From positions 2,472,001 through 2,536,000 of the forward strand of contig NZ_CP118962.1 of the NCBI RefSeq assembly GCF_029024925.1: a stretch of 64,000 nucleotides of DNA. The letters run 5' to 3'. Position 1 is the first letter of the stretch. Each line of letters opens with the position of its first letter. This document shows, piece by piece, positions 52,481-61,603 of this stretch. The notes under the pieces were generated by a model that saw only the letters and a program-made list of their open reading frames with translations, searched no databases and had not been told where the DNA came from. Source of the DNA: Enterococcus faecalis (GTDB taxonomy: Bacteria; Bacillota; Bacilli; Lactobacillales; Enterococcaceae). A program made the translations under genes and the position numbers.

Positions 52481-54122
52481 TTTCTAGTTCCTCCGGTTTT
52501 ACCATTCGATATAGCGCAAAAGCACCATCTAAATTTTTGGCTGAGATGCCTGCTTGTTTTAGCATCCGTTCTGCAATATAACTACGCAAACCGCTGTGAC
52601 AACTAACAATGTACTCCGTTGACTTGTCTAATTCCTCCAAACGTTCTCTTAACTCATTTAAAGGAATAGACACAGCATTTTTAAATTGACCATTGGCTCG
52701 TTCGGCGGGATTACGGACATCTAATAAAACAGCCCCCTTAGCTAATTCGTTGGATAACTCATACCATTGAACGTTTTCACTCAATCCTTCTGCAAGGTTC
52801 ATCGCTGCATAGCCTAACATGTTCACAGGATCTTTCGCTGAACCAAACGGCGGCGCATAGGTAAACTCTAATTCAGGCAAATCAAAAATAGTTAACTGTC
52901 CTTTAATAGCGGTCGCAAGAATATCAATCCGCTTATCTACGCCCTTGGCCCCAATTCCTTGTGCGCCATAAATTTCCCCTGTTGTAGGATGGAAAACTAA
53001 TTTTAACTGAAGATCTGTTGCGCCAGGATAATACCCCGCATGGTCTTTTCCACTGATATGCACAACAGCTGTTGTTAGTCCAGCAGCTTTAGCAGCCCGT
53101 TCGCTTAAACCAGTTGAAGCGGCGGTTAAATCAAAGACTCGCACAATGGCGGTCCCAATGCTTCCTTGATTTTTTCTCTCTAACCCAGCAATCACATCCG
53201 CTACTTGACGTCCTTGGCGATTGGCGGGAGAAGCTAAAGAAATCAGCGCATCTTCTTGAGTGATTTGTTGTTTCACTACAATAGCATCCCCAACCGCATA
53301 AATATCGGGTTGATTCGTTTGATAGTGTTCATCAACAACAATACCGCCACGTAAACCAGTTGCTACACCTGCTTCAACTGCTAAGGTATTTTCTGGTTGG
53401 ACCCCCACCGACAAAATGGTTAAATCAGAAGCTAATGTTTGACCGTCTTCTAAGCGAATCACTTGCCCTTCTTCTTCAAAAGCAACCGCAGATTGTCCCG
53501 TAATTACTTGAACATTGTTTTTGCTTAATTCAGCTTTGACAAAAGCGGCCATTTCTTCGTCTAATGGCGGTAAAACATGAGGCGCTTTTTCCACGAGAGT
53601 GACTTCTAATCCGCGTTTTTGCAAGTTTTCTGCCATTTCCAAGCCAATGAAGCCTGCGCCAATCACGACGGCTCGTTTTGTTTCTGGTGTCAAGGCTGTC
53701 ATAATTTGATCTAAATCAGGAACATTTCTTAATGAAAAAACATTTTTGGCTTCTGCCAATCCTGTAATTGGTGGCACAAAAGGTTTCGCCCCTGGTGATA
53801 AAATTAATTTGTCATAGTGTTCTGTTAAAATTTCTGTTTCATGTTTCACTGTGATCACTTTTTCTATTGGATCAATCGCCACGACTTCATGGTGAGGACG
53901 AACATCTAAATTAAACCGTGCCTTTAACGCTTCGGGTGTTTGAACAAGCAGTTGCTCTCTTTCTGCGATTTCGCCAGAAACGTAGTAAGGCAAACCACAG
54001 TTTGCAAATGAAACAAAAGGGCCTTTTTCCATGACAACAATTTCAGTATCTTCCATTAAGCGACGTAAACGTGTCGCTGCTGACATGCCACCAGCCACGC
54101 CTCCGATAATTACAATTTTCAT
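52473..54122 (-). CDS. Coenzyme A disulfide/persulfide reductase fused to rhodanese
   Basis: 549 residues. The FAD loop IIGGVAGGMSAATRLRR opens the protein and the single redox cysteine is Cys42 in SFANCGLPYY. The NAD(P)H loop is AVVIGAGFIGLEMAENL near 155. A C-terminal rhodanese domain has IVSCHSGLRSYIAE near 505. This is the CoADR-Rhd fusion, called CoAPR in E. faecalis, which reduces CoA persulfide to CoA and sulfide. It abuts the first rhodanese gene. Expression is expected to be controlled by the divergent CstR. Confidence 0.95.
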   Translation of the reverse strand: MKIVIIGGVAGGMSAATRLRRLMEDTEIVVMEKGPFVSFANCGLPYYVSGEIAEREQLLVQTPEALKARFNLDVRPHHEVVAIDPIEKVITVKHETEILTEHYDKLILSPGAKPFVPPITGLAEAKNVFSLRNVPDLDQIMTALTPETKRAVVIGAGFIGLEMAENLQKRGLEVTLVEKAPHVLPPLDEEMAAFVKAELSKNNVQVITGQSAVAFEEEGQVIRLEDGQTLASDLTILSVGVQPENTLAVEAGVATGLRGGIVVDEHYQTNQPDIYAVGDAIVVKQQITQEDALISLASPANRQGRQVADVIAGLERKNQGSIGTAIVRVFDLTAASTGLSERAAKAAGLTTAVVHISGKDHAGYYPGATDLQLKLVFHPTTGEIYGAQGIGAKGVDKRIDILATAIKGQLTIFDLPELEFTYAPPFGSAKDPVNMLGYAAMNLAEGLSENVQWYELSNELAKGAVLLDVRNPAERANGQFKNAVSIPLNELRERLEELDKSTEYIVSCHSGLRSYIAERMLKQAGISAKNLDGAFALYRMVKPEELENV

Positions 54123-54437
54123 TTATTTTCCTCCTTTAATTTGACCAAACCATTGGGACATCCCGCCACGAACGTTAATCACGTGATAGTTTTTTCTCGC
54201 TAAAATTTTGGCCGCATTTTTACTGCGCATGCCGGACTGGCAAATCACATAGACTTCGTTAGCGGATTTGTTGTAGGCGGGAATTTTGTTAAGTGGGACA
54301 TTAATCGCTTGTGGAATATGCCCTGCGCGGTATTCGCTAGGTGTCCGGACATCTAATAACGTTATCTCTTTAGATAAACGTGACTGCAATTCCTTTGTTG
54401 AAATACTTGGCGTTTTTTTAAACAATTGAAATAACAT
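54123..54437 (-). CDS. Single-domain rhodanese (first of the cst-like operon)
   Basis: 104 residues. LLDVRTPSEYRAGHIPQAINVPL is followed by the active loop VYVICQSGMRSKNAAKIL with cysteine near residue 71. It should move sulfane sulfur and feed the CoA persulfide reductase encoded immediately downstream. The start has AAGGAG. The promoter and a CstR operator lie just upstream. Confidence 0.93.
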   Translation of the reverse strand: MLFQLFKKTPSISTKELQSRLSKEITLLDVRTPSEYRAGHIPQAINVPLNKIPAYNKSANEVYVICQSGMRSKNAAKILARKNYHVINVRGGMSQWFGQIKGGK

Positions 54438-54454
54438 CTTTTTCTCCTTCTCTT

Positions 54455-54474
54455 ATATACCTTACGGGGTATAT
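54455..54474. promoter_or_regulatory. CstR operator 1 (rhodanese-reductase promoter)
   Basis: ATATACC and GGTATAT arms around a six-base centre. It covers the -10 box and start point of the leftward promoter, whose -35 is TTGACA at 54501-54496 and -10 TTAAAT at 54478-54473. Confidence 0.85.
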
Positions 54475-54501
54475 TTAACATGAAAAAGTTAGACTTGTCA
54501 A
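54473..54501 (-). promoter_or_regulatory. Promoter of the rhodanese-CoA persulfide reductase operon
   Basis: On the minus strand TTGACA, 17-base spacer, TTAAAT. Operator 1 begins inside its -10 box. Confidence 0.7.
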
Positions 54502-54543
54502 CTGAAGAGATTTCTGCCATTTTTAGATTCAAAGAAAAGATAG

Positions 54544-54572
54544 TTGACAAAAATACCTCGTGTAGGTATATT
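54544..54572 (+). promoter_or_regulatory. cstR promoter with CstR operator 2
   Basis: TTGACA (54544-54549), 17-base spacer, TATATT (54567-54572). The palindrome ATACC...GGTAT (54553-54570) fills the spacer, so CstR would block its own promoter. Confidence 0.83.
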
Positions 54573-54605
54573 TTAAACCAATCACTACTCTTAAGGAGGA
54601 GCAAA

Positions 54606-54866
54606 ATGACTGAAGAAAAAAAGAAAGTGCTGAATCGTTTACGCCGTACAGAAGGTCAAATTCGCGGGATTCAAAAAATGATTGATGAAGAAAAAGAATG
54701 TATCGATGTTATCACTCAGTTGAGTGCGGTCCGTTCTAGTATTGATCGCGTAATGGGGATGATAGTTGCGGAGAATTTAAAGCATTGCTTTGAAAATCCT
54801 GAAAAAGATCCTAAAGAACAAGAAGAGCGATTAGCACAAGCGATTAATATGATTGTCAAAAAGTAA
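54606..54866 (+). CDS. cstR: CstR-type persulfide-sensing repressor (CsoR/RcnR family)
   Basis: 86 residues from ATG 54606 with AAGGAGG. The all-helical family core is RLRRTEGQIRGIQKMIDEEKECIDVITQLSAVRSSIDRV. The two sensing cysteines are Cys32 and Cys61. The copper-binding histidine that CsoR has four residues before the second cysteine is Asn57 here, which marks persulfide sensors. It should form di-, tri- or tetrasulfide links between subunits and leave the DNA. It is divergent from the rhodanese-reductase operon and shares the operator region. Confidence 0.92.
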   Translation: MTEEKKKVLNRLRRTEGQIRGIQKMIDEEKECIDVITQLSAVRSSIDRVMGMIVAENLKHCFENPEKDPKEQEERLAQAINMIVKK

Positions 54867-54910
54867 AACAACGCAAACTTATTCAATGAAAGATAAGTTT
54901 GCGTTGTTTT
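54865..54910. terminator. Bidirectional terminator between cstR and the MFS gene
   Basis: Perfect 18-base arms (54865-54882, 54893-54910) with a ten-base loop and T-rich end. Confidence 0.92.
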
Positions 54911-54911
54911 T

Positions 54912-56171
54912 TTATTTATTAGACGAATCTGCCCCGCGTTTTTTTAAATTGACAAGCATAAAAAGAATCGTGCCAATTAGTAAAATCACAACGGCGATAT
55001 AAAAGCCCATGACTTTCGAACCCGTTGTGTCAGAAATTTTCCCAGTCAAAGCTGGGGCGATCACAGATGACATCATGCCGAAAAAGTTAAACACGCCCAA
55101 AGTAGTGCCAATTCCAATTTTTGGTGCATTTTCACCTAGCCAAGAAATAATAATCGGTTCTACAGCTAATTTTCCTAAGAACCCATACATAATTAAAGCA
55201 ATTAATAACAACGTCGCATTACTTACTTGTACAGTTAACAAGAGCATGGCTGTTGCTAAAAATTCTAAAACAACGATGAATTGAACTTTTTTATGCATGT
55301 ACTTATCCGCCAACCGACTAAAAAATAACGCTCCTGGAATAGAGGCAAATGCGACCAGCGAAGAGGACAATCCAATTGCTGCTCCTTGGAAACCACGTTC
55401 GGTACTTAAAAAATTAGGTAACCAAGTCACAATCATATAATATGCATAACAAGTGCCAAAATATAAAATATACGCAAATAGCATATGTGGCGCAAACAGT
55501 TTTTTAAAGGGCACTTTTTCTTTTACCGCTCCGTTATCTTTTTCATCAACAACGGTTGGCTGAATCAAGGCCATGTCTTCTTTATGATTGCGAATAATCA
55601 CTTGAAAAGCCACTAACATACAAATAATCATAAAGGCGGAAATGTACATCATCACTTGCCAAGGCAATCCTTTTTGGGCAACTAAATAACTAGATAAAAT
55701 CATCCCTAAACCTGAACCAACGGCTGAACCACTGTTGACAATAGCTGTTGCAAAACTTTTTTTGGCTTGAGGAATGTTTTGCGACGTCAACGAGTAAGCC
55801 GAGCCATAGAAAGAACCACATCCTAAACCTGCCAATAAGCTACCTAAGTAAATTGTTCCAATCGTTCGGGCTTGGGCAATCAGTAATGCTGCCAGCGCAA
55901 ACAAGATAAAGCCTGGAATTAATACACGTTTTTTCCCAATTTTGTCTACCAAGAAGCCTGCAGGAATCTGCATGACTACGTAACCGAGAAAATAAAAGCT
56001 AGAAATGGACCCTAGGGCCGTATCGGAAGCGTTACCATTTAGAGACGCGCGAATTTGTGGATAAACGGGAGAAAGCGCGGAACGATAAATCCAGATTGTT
56101 ACCCAGCCCATACATAGTAAAATAACGATTTTTTTCCAATAAGCCAACGAACTTTTTGTCTTGTCTGTCAT
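54912..56171 (-). CDS. MFS transporter next to the allantoin genes
   Basis: 419 residues from ATG 56171, placed eight bases after GGAGG. Twelve hydrophobic helices and the MFS loop motif GFLVDKIGKKRVLIPG between helices 2 and 3 are visible. It resembles the anion/organic acid group (ACS-like). It lies directly downstream of the aminotransferase gene on the same strand, separated by an imperfect stem. A role in moving a ureide, oxalurate or glyoxylate-related acid is possible from context only. Confidence 0.85.
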   Translation of the reverse strand: MTDKTKSSLAYWKKIVILLCMGWVTIWIYRSALSPVYPQIRASLNGNASDTALGSISSFYFLGYVVMQIPAGFLVDKIGKKRVLIPGFILFALAALLIAQARTIGTIYLGSLLAGLGCGSFYGSAYSLTSQNIPQAKKSFATAIVNSGSAVGSGLGMILSSYLVAQKGLPWQVMMYISAFMIICMLVAFQVIIRNHKEDMALIQPTVVDEKDNGAVKEKVPFKKLFAPHMLFAYILYFGTCYAYYMIVTWLPNFLSTERGFQGAAIGLSSSLVAFASIPGALFFSRLADKYMHKKVQFIVVLEFLATAMLLLTVQVSNATLLLIALIMYGFLGKLAVEPIIISWLGENAPKIGIGTTLGVFNFFGMMSSVIAPALTGKISDTTGSKVMGFYIAVVILLIGTILFMLVNLKKRGADSSNK

Positions 56172-56213
56172 TTTCTTTTCCTCCACCAATCATTTTTTTG
56201 GTTAACGTTTCAC

Positions 56214-56258
56214 AAGGAACAAAAGCACTACGCTTTTTTACGTAGTGACCTTTGTCCT
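56214..56258. other. Imperfect stem-loop between aminotransferase and MFS genes
   Basis: Arms of about 17 bases with two or three mismatches around a seven-base T-rich loop. No T run follows on the minus strand, so it may slow or process the transcript rather than stop it. Confidence 0.5.
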
Positions 56259-56268
56259 ACCTTCTTTT

Positions 56269-57477
56269 TTAGTTTAAATACTCAGCCAATGCATGAGTAC
56301 TACCGCTACCGCCTTCAAATTGATAACCTTGGTGTTTCAATACAGTCTCAAAGGCACTTAAGAAATGCAACACATTGTCTTCGCGACTGCTGTAACCCAT
56401 ATTACCGACCCGCCAAATTTTTCCTTTTAAATCACCGAAGGAAGAGGCAATTTCAACTTTAAAATGATCCAATAATAAGCTCCGCACTTTTTCACCATCA
56501 ATTCCTTCTGGAATGACCACAGGAATGACTGTTGGTGTTTTTGTGTCTAACTTCCCGAAAATTTCTAAGCCCATTTTTTGCAGACTTTCAACTAAAATAC
56601 GATCGTTTTTCCGATGGCGTGCGTAGACATTTTCCATGCCTTCTTGAAGTAACAAGCGCAGCCCTTCATGTAGCCCATAAATCATTGTAGTCGCTTCTGT
56701 ATGGTGATTTAAGCGCTCTGGTCCCCAATATTTTTCTAATTGCGATAAATCCAAGTAGTTACTTTGAATGAACCGTTCATTCCGCGCATCCGCGCCAAGC
56801 CCTAACTCTTTTTGGTAACGGCCCGCCAGATAATCGGCTACACGTTGGTTGTAGGTAATTAAAGAAAGGCCTGAAGGTACGCTGACACATTTTTGAGTGC
56901 CTGCTACCGCAATATCAATCTTCCAATCATCGACCTTTGTTTCAACACCGCCGTAAGTCGCCACCATATCTACTACAAAGAAAATTTCATTTTCCCGACA
57001 AAAGGCGCCAATTTGATCCAGTGGTTGCATTTGTGCATTCGCCGTTTCGCCGTGGACCATCGCAACAATTTTTGGTTGATGTTCTTTAATCGCTTCAATC
57101 ACCGTTGTTTGTTCAAACGGTGCGAGCCAGTCCTTTTCTAAATAAATGACTTCGGCCCGGGCGCGTTCGCAAATTTCACCTAATAAATAAGCAAACCGGC
57201 CATACGCAGGCACAAGCACTTTGTCGCCTGGCTCAATCAACGCAAATAACCCCGCTTCCAAGCCTGAACGTGACGTGCCATCAATGGCAAAGGCTTGTTG
57301 ATTCTTTGTGGCAAAAGGTACTTTAATCATTTCCCGAACTTCATCCATAATTTGTAGAAATTCTGGATCAAATTGCCCTAAAATTGGTTGACCCATTTGA
57401 CGAAGTACCGATGGATGGGCTTCGACTGGTCCCGGCGTCATGATTGTTCGCCGTACAAAATTTGGTTGTTGATACAT
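56269..57477 (-). CDS. pucG: PucG-type (S)-ureidoglycine-glyoxylate aminotransferase
   Basis: 402 residues of the class V aminotransferase fold. The start MTPGPVEAHPSVLRQMGQPILGQFDPEF is typical of alanine-glyoxylate and ureidoglycine aminotransferases. The PLP lysine is in VAGTQKCVSVPSGLSLI near residue 197 and the Asp in FVVDMVATYGG. By position next to pucR and all genes it should convert ureidoglycine plus glyoxylate to oxalurate plus glycine. A general alanine- or serine-glyoxylate role is the alternative. Confidence 0.85.
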   Translation of the reverse strand: MYQQPNFVRRTIMTPGPVEAHPSVLRQMGQPILGQFDPEFLQIMDEVREMIKVPFATKNQQAFAIDGTSRSGLEAGLFALIEPGDKVLVPAYGRFAYLLGEICERARAEVIYLEKDWLAPFEQTTVIEAIKEHQPKIVAMVHGETANAQMQPLDQIGAFCRENEIFFVVDMVATYGGVETKVDDWKIDIAVAGTQKCVSVPSGLSLITYNQRVADYLAGRYQKELGLGADARNERFIQSNYLDLSQLEKYWGPERLNHHTEATTMIYGLHEGLRLLLQEGMENVYARHRKNDRILVESLQKMGLEIFGKLDTKTPTVIPVVIPEGIDGEKVRSLLLDHFKVEIASSFGDLKGKIWRVGNMGYSSREDNVLHFLSAFETVLKHQGYQFEGGSGSTHALAEYLN

Positions 57478-57597
57478 AGTAATCCCTCACTTCATTTTTA
57501 ATTCTTCTCTTTTATTATCTTTGGAAAAACCCAGAAATTCATTGTTCAATTTGCACTATTTTGACTTTGTTTTTTAGACATATTCAATAACTATCTT

Positions 57598-57626
57598 TTG
57601 TACTCCTTTTTATTCTTCGCTATACT
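57598..57626 (+). promoter_or_regulatory. pucR promoter
   Basis: TTGTAC (57598-57603), 17-base spacer, TATACT (57621-57626), 22 bases before the ATG. Confidence 0.7.
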
Positions 57627-57648
57627 ATAAAAAAAGGAGGTTGTTGTG

Positions 57649-59274
57649 ATGAAAATATTAGCTGAGGTCTTGGCTTTACCAAGATTTTCTGACTTACAAT
57701 TATTATCGTCTCACTCAAACTTAACACAGCCCTTGGAAAGTGTAGAAATCACGGAAACACCTGATGTGGCTGATTTTATCCCTAAAAATGTCATGATTTT
57801 AACAACGGCAATGATTTATAAAGATGATCAAGAAAAATTGAAACCTTTTATTGACTCGCTAAAACAAGCAGAGTGTACGGCTTTAGGAATCAAAGTTGGG
57901 CGGTTCCTTGACGAAATTTCACCAGAAATTGTTGCCTATGCCAGTGCCGTTGATTTGCCCCTGATTAAAATTCCTAGCACACAGCCACTAGGCGGGTTGT
58001 TGCATGAAATTGTTGGCTATCTTCGTGATAGCAAAACCGAGCAGATGTCTGTGGCATTTGACATCCAAAAGCGTTTTTCAACATTATTAATGCAAGATGT
58101 TGATGCTACGCGTTTCATCGCTGAATTTGCGAAAATTTTAAATGCGCCAATTATTTTATTAAGTCCTTGGCAACAGGTGATTGCCCACTCGAATTATTTT
58201 TATGGCAATCAAAAATCGGCGGAGTTTTTCATCGAACAATTATCAAAAGACCACTTTCAACAATTGGCACAAGAAAAGAAAATCTTTCGTTTACAGGATG
58301 AGCGACAAGAAAACATTCAAGTAGCTGGCTTTCCAATTCGTGTGAACGATTATTTTCCCTATTATCTATTGGTCTTATCTCCTGAACAGATTCCTTATCC
58401 TATTTCTGAATTTGCCATTGATCAGGCCATTTTAGTTTTGACTTTTATGTTATTTAAAAACCAGAAAATTGCTGAATCTTTTGAGCATCTCAAAACAGAC
58501 TTTTTGGACCGCTTGCTTGATACACATCAAGAAGCGCTGAGTAAACATCAAAATTGGTTGGAACTTTGGAAAAATTATCGTTTAATCAACAGTGATTATT
58601 ATCAATTAGCGATTGTCTACGGCGTGACTAAACCAGAAAATGAAACCCATATTCGTTATCAGCAAGCGGAAGGGCAACTAATTTTCCAATGGCTCAAAGA
58701 ACAATTGCCGGAAATCCTGCCAGATGTCGCCTTGTTTAAATTAAAAAATCAAAATAAAAGTATCTTGATTTTTCAATCTAAAAAAAATGACCATTTGATG
58801 ATTTTGCAAAACCTCGCTGAACGTTTGCAACAGGCTTTGCCTATTACCATTCGCTTTGCTTTAGGCAATGCTTATGAAAACCTAGAAGATTTGCCTAATT
58901 CTTATATTGAAGCTTCCTCGACATTAGAGGCTTCTTTACACGCTCAAAAACCAGCGACTGTGCAATTGTTCCATCCCAAAGGCCTAGCTGGACTTTTTGA
59001 AAAGATTGGCACTGAAGATGTTGAATACTTTTGCCAGCAACAATTGAAAGAGTTGGCCTATCCGACGGAACCGACGTTACAAGAATTACGAAAAACCTTG
59101 AAAGTTTTTTTAGATTTCAATTGCGAAATTACTAAAACGGCCAACGCTCTTTATCTTCACAGAAACACCATTAAATATCGCATGAATCAATGTGAAAAAT
59201 TATTAGATACCTCTATTCAAGAGCCTGAGACGAGTTTACTCTTACGGGTAGCGCTAGAACTTTCAGGAAAATAA
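57649..59274 (+). CDS. pucR: PucR-family purine catabolism regulator
   Basis: 541 residues from ATG 57649 after AAGGAGG. The N-terminal PucR domain (LAEVLALPRFSDLQLLSSHSNLTQPLESVEITETPDVADFIPKN) covers about 120 residues. A central CdaR-like GGDEF-related part follows, and the C-terminal HTH has FLDFNCEITKTANALYLHRNTIKYRMNQCEKLL. It probably senses allantoin or a product and activates the flanking genes. It is divergent from pucG and convergent with allE. Confidence 0.94.
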   Translation: MKILAEVLALPRFSDLQLLSSHSNLTQPLESVEITETPDVADFIPKNVMILTTAMIYKDDQEKLKPFIDSLKQAECTALGIKVGRFLDEISPEIVAYASAVDLPLIKIPSTQPLGGLLHEIVGYLRDSKTEQMSVAFDIQKRFSTLLMQDVDATRFIAEFAKILNAPIILLSPWQQVIAHSNYFYGNQKSAEFFIEQLSKDHFQQLAQEKKIFRLQDERQENIQVAGFPIRVNDYFPYYLLVLSPEQIPYPISEFAIDQAILVLTFMLFKNQKIAESFEHLKTDFLDRLLDTHQEALSKHQNWLELWKNYRLINSDYYQLAIVYGVTKPENETHIRYQQAEGQLIFQWLKEQLPEILPDVALFKLKNQNKSILIFQSKKNDHLMILQNLAERLQQALPITIRFALGNAYENLEDLPNSYIEASSTLEASLHAQKPATVQLFHPKGLAGLFEKIGTEDVEYFCQQQLKELAYPTEPTLQELRKTLKVFLDFNCEITKTANALYLHRNTIKYRMNQCEKLLDTSIQEPETSLLLRVALELSGK

Positions 59275-59287
59275 TTAACAGGAAAAT

Positions 59288-59386
59288 AGCCGAATAAAAG
59301 TAACGTCTACCAAGAAGAAGGACTCTACCGTTCACCACTGCGTGTTCAAATCCTATTGTTCCGAGGTCATTACTTTACATTCGGCT
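59288..59386. other. Long-loop inverted repeat between pucR and allE
   Basis: Arms at 59288-59305 and 59368-59386 pair with a few mismatches (AGCCGAAT outermost), enclosing about 62 bases. The outer arm plus TTTTCTTTAT can terminate rightward transcription. The loop is unusually long for a simple terminator. Confidence 0.6.
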
Positions 59387-59391
59387 TTTCT

Positions 59392-60198
<807 letters not shown>

Positions 60199-61422
60199 TT
60201 ATTTATACGCTAATTCATATAAGGTATCTGCTAAAAGCTTGACGCCTTCAACCAAATCTGGAAATGCCGTTGCTTCTGCTGGATTATGACTAATCCCACC
60301 AATACTTGGCACAAATATCATCGCTGTCGGGTAATGGGGCGCAATAATTTGCGAATCATGCCCAGCACCACTATGCATCATACGATACTGATACTTGCCT
60401 TCTTTGGCTTTTTGTTCAATAACTTCTACAATTGCTTGATTCATCGGTACAGGGGCTTCATCCATCCAGCGGTCAATCGCAATCGTCAAGCCTAATTCTT
60501 GAGCAATTGTTTTCATCCGTTCTTCTAATTCACCGGTAAAATGTCGTAAAAAAGCAGCGTCGGTATGACGGCAGTCAATTGTAAATTCCACTTCTCCAGG
60601 CACCACGTTGACTGTATTGGGTTTCGGAATAACTTTGCCGAATGTTAAAACTAACGGATCCCCAATTTCGTTCGCACGATCAATGGCTTCTGCACAAATT
60701 TTAGCAAAGCCATATACCGCATCATGACGGTAACTCATTGGCGTAGTGCCTGCATGATTGGCTTGCCCTTTTAAGTTAACCGTGTAGCGACGTTGCCCTA
60801 CAATACTATGAACAACACCGACTTGGAGCTTTTCGTTCTCTAAAATATTGCCTTGTTCAATATGAATTTCGACAAATGCTTCAATGTCCTCACGTCTAGT
60901 TTGCTCCTGCCGAAAATCAAAGCCTTGGCGATGCATCTCATCAACAAACTTTTTGCCTTCGTTGTCAGAGATGTCGACTACTTCTTCACATTTGGCTTCA
61001 CCAACGACATTTTTGCTTCCCCAGAAAACCGTTGGAAAACGACTCCCTTCTTCTTCAGCCATGGAAAGCACTTCTAAAGAACGCCGTGGTTTCCCATATT
61101 TATCTAATAAATATTGAACAGCCGTCATGGAAGCAATGACACCATATTGACCATCTAATGTCCCACCATTAACTACTGTGTCGATATGTGACCCAGTTAA
61201 AATCGTTTCCTGAGGAAATTCCGTTCCTGCCACTCGACAAAACAGATTCCCGACTTCGTCAAATTGCGTTTCCAGTCCAAACGCCTCAGTTTGGCTTTGC
61301 ACATACTTTTGTGCTGCCAACCACGAATCTGTATAAAGTAAGCGTGTCATCCCTCCTTCAGGATCACTCCCAATTGCTGACAACTCTTCGATTCTTTGTT
61401 TTAAAACTTTTTCCAAGTCCAT
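60199..61422 (-). CDS. allC: Allantoate amidohydrolase
   Basis: 407 residues from ATG 61422, seven bases after AGGAGG. M20-family metal ligands lie in TGSHIDTVVNGGTLDGQYG (His, Asp), MAEEEGSRFP (Glu-Glu) and later MMHSGAGHDSQIIA. The dimerisation domain has GQANHAGTTPMSYRHD. It cleaves allantoate to ureidoglycine, ammonia and carbon dioxide. N-carbamoyl-amino-acid hydrolases are close relatives; the all cluster decides. A cre site lies just upstream. Confidence 0.93.
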   Translation of the reverse strand: MDLEKVLKQRIEELSAIGSDPEGGMTRLLYTDSWLAAQKYVQSQTEAFGLETQFDEVGNLFCRVAGTEFPQETILTGSHIDTVVNGGTLDGQYGVIASMTAVQYLLDKYGKPRRSLEVLSMAEEEGSRFPTVFWGSKNVVGEAKCEEVVDISDNEGKKFVDEMHRQGFDFRQEQTRREDIEAFVEIHIEQGNILENEKLQVGVVHSIVGQRRYTVNLKGQANHAGTTPMSYRHDAVYGFAKICAEAIDRANEIGDPLVLTFGKVIPKPNTVNVVPGEVEFTIDCRHTDAAFLRHFTGELEERMKTIAQELGLTIAIDRWMDEAPVPMNQAIVEVIEQKAKEGKYQYRMMHSGAGHDSQIIAPHYPTAMIFVPSIGGISHNPAEATAFPDLVEGVKLLADTLYELAYK

Positions 61423-61453
61423 CACAAAACCTCCTGACTGATTACACTCTGAT

Positions 61454-61467
61454 TGTAAACGTTTCCC
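61454..61467 (+). promoter_or_regulatory. cre site upstream of allC
   Basis: TGTAAACGTTTCCC fits the CcpA consensus well in its first 11 bases. It lies about 32 bases before the allC start, probably downstream of the promoter, so CcpA would block transcription when good sugars are present. Confidence 0.68.
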
Positions 61468-61546
61468 TAGTCATCTTCATTGTACTTATCAAACAAAATT
61501 AAGCCTTTTTTTGTGCAAAACAACCAACGAACATCCTCTAACTCGT

Positions 61547-61580
61547 GGACAGAGGCGCTAATTCAATCACGCTTCTGTCC
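61547..61580. terminator. Hairpin after allB
   Basis: Arms GGACAGAGGCG and CGCTTCTGTCC (one mismatch) around a 12-base loop, 24 bases after the allB stop. No long T run follows on the minus strand. It resembles the GGGACAGAAG stem at 26593. Confidence 0.5.
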
Positions 61581-61603
61581 CTTTCCATTTCTAAAATAGG
61601 TGT

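Noticed and set aside
56200-56215. GTTAACGTTTCAC as a cre site before the MFS gene
   Set aside because: The CG is off-centre relative to the conserved ends and the outer positions do not fit.
59335-59365. GTTCAAATCC stretch that looks like a tRNA T-loop
   Set aside because: The flanking bases do not form a T stem and no acceptor or anticodon arm fits.
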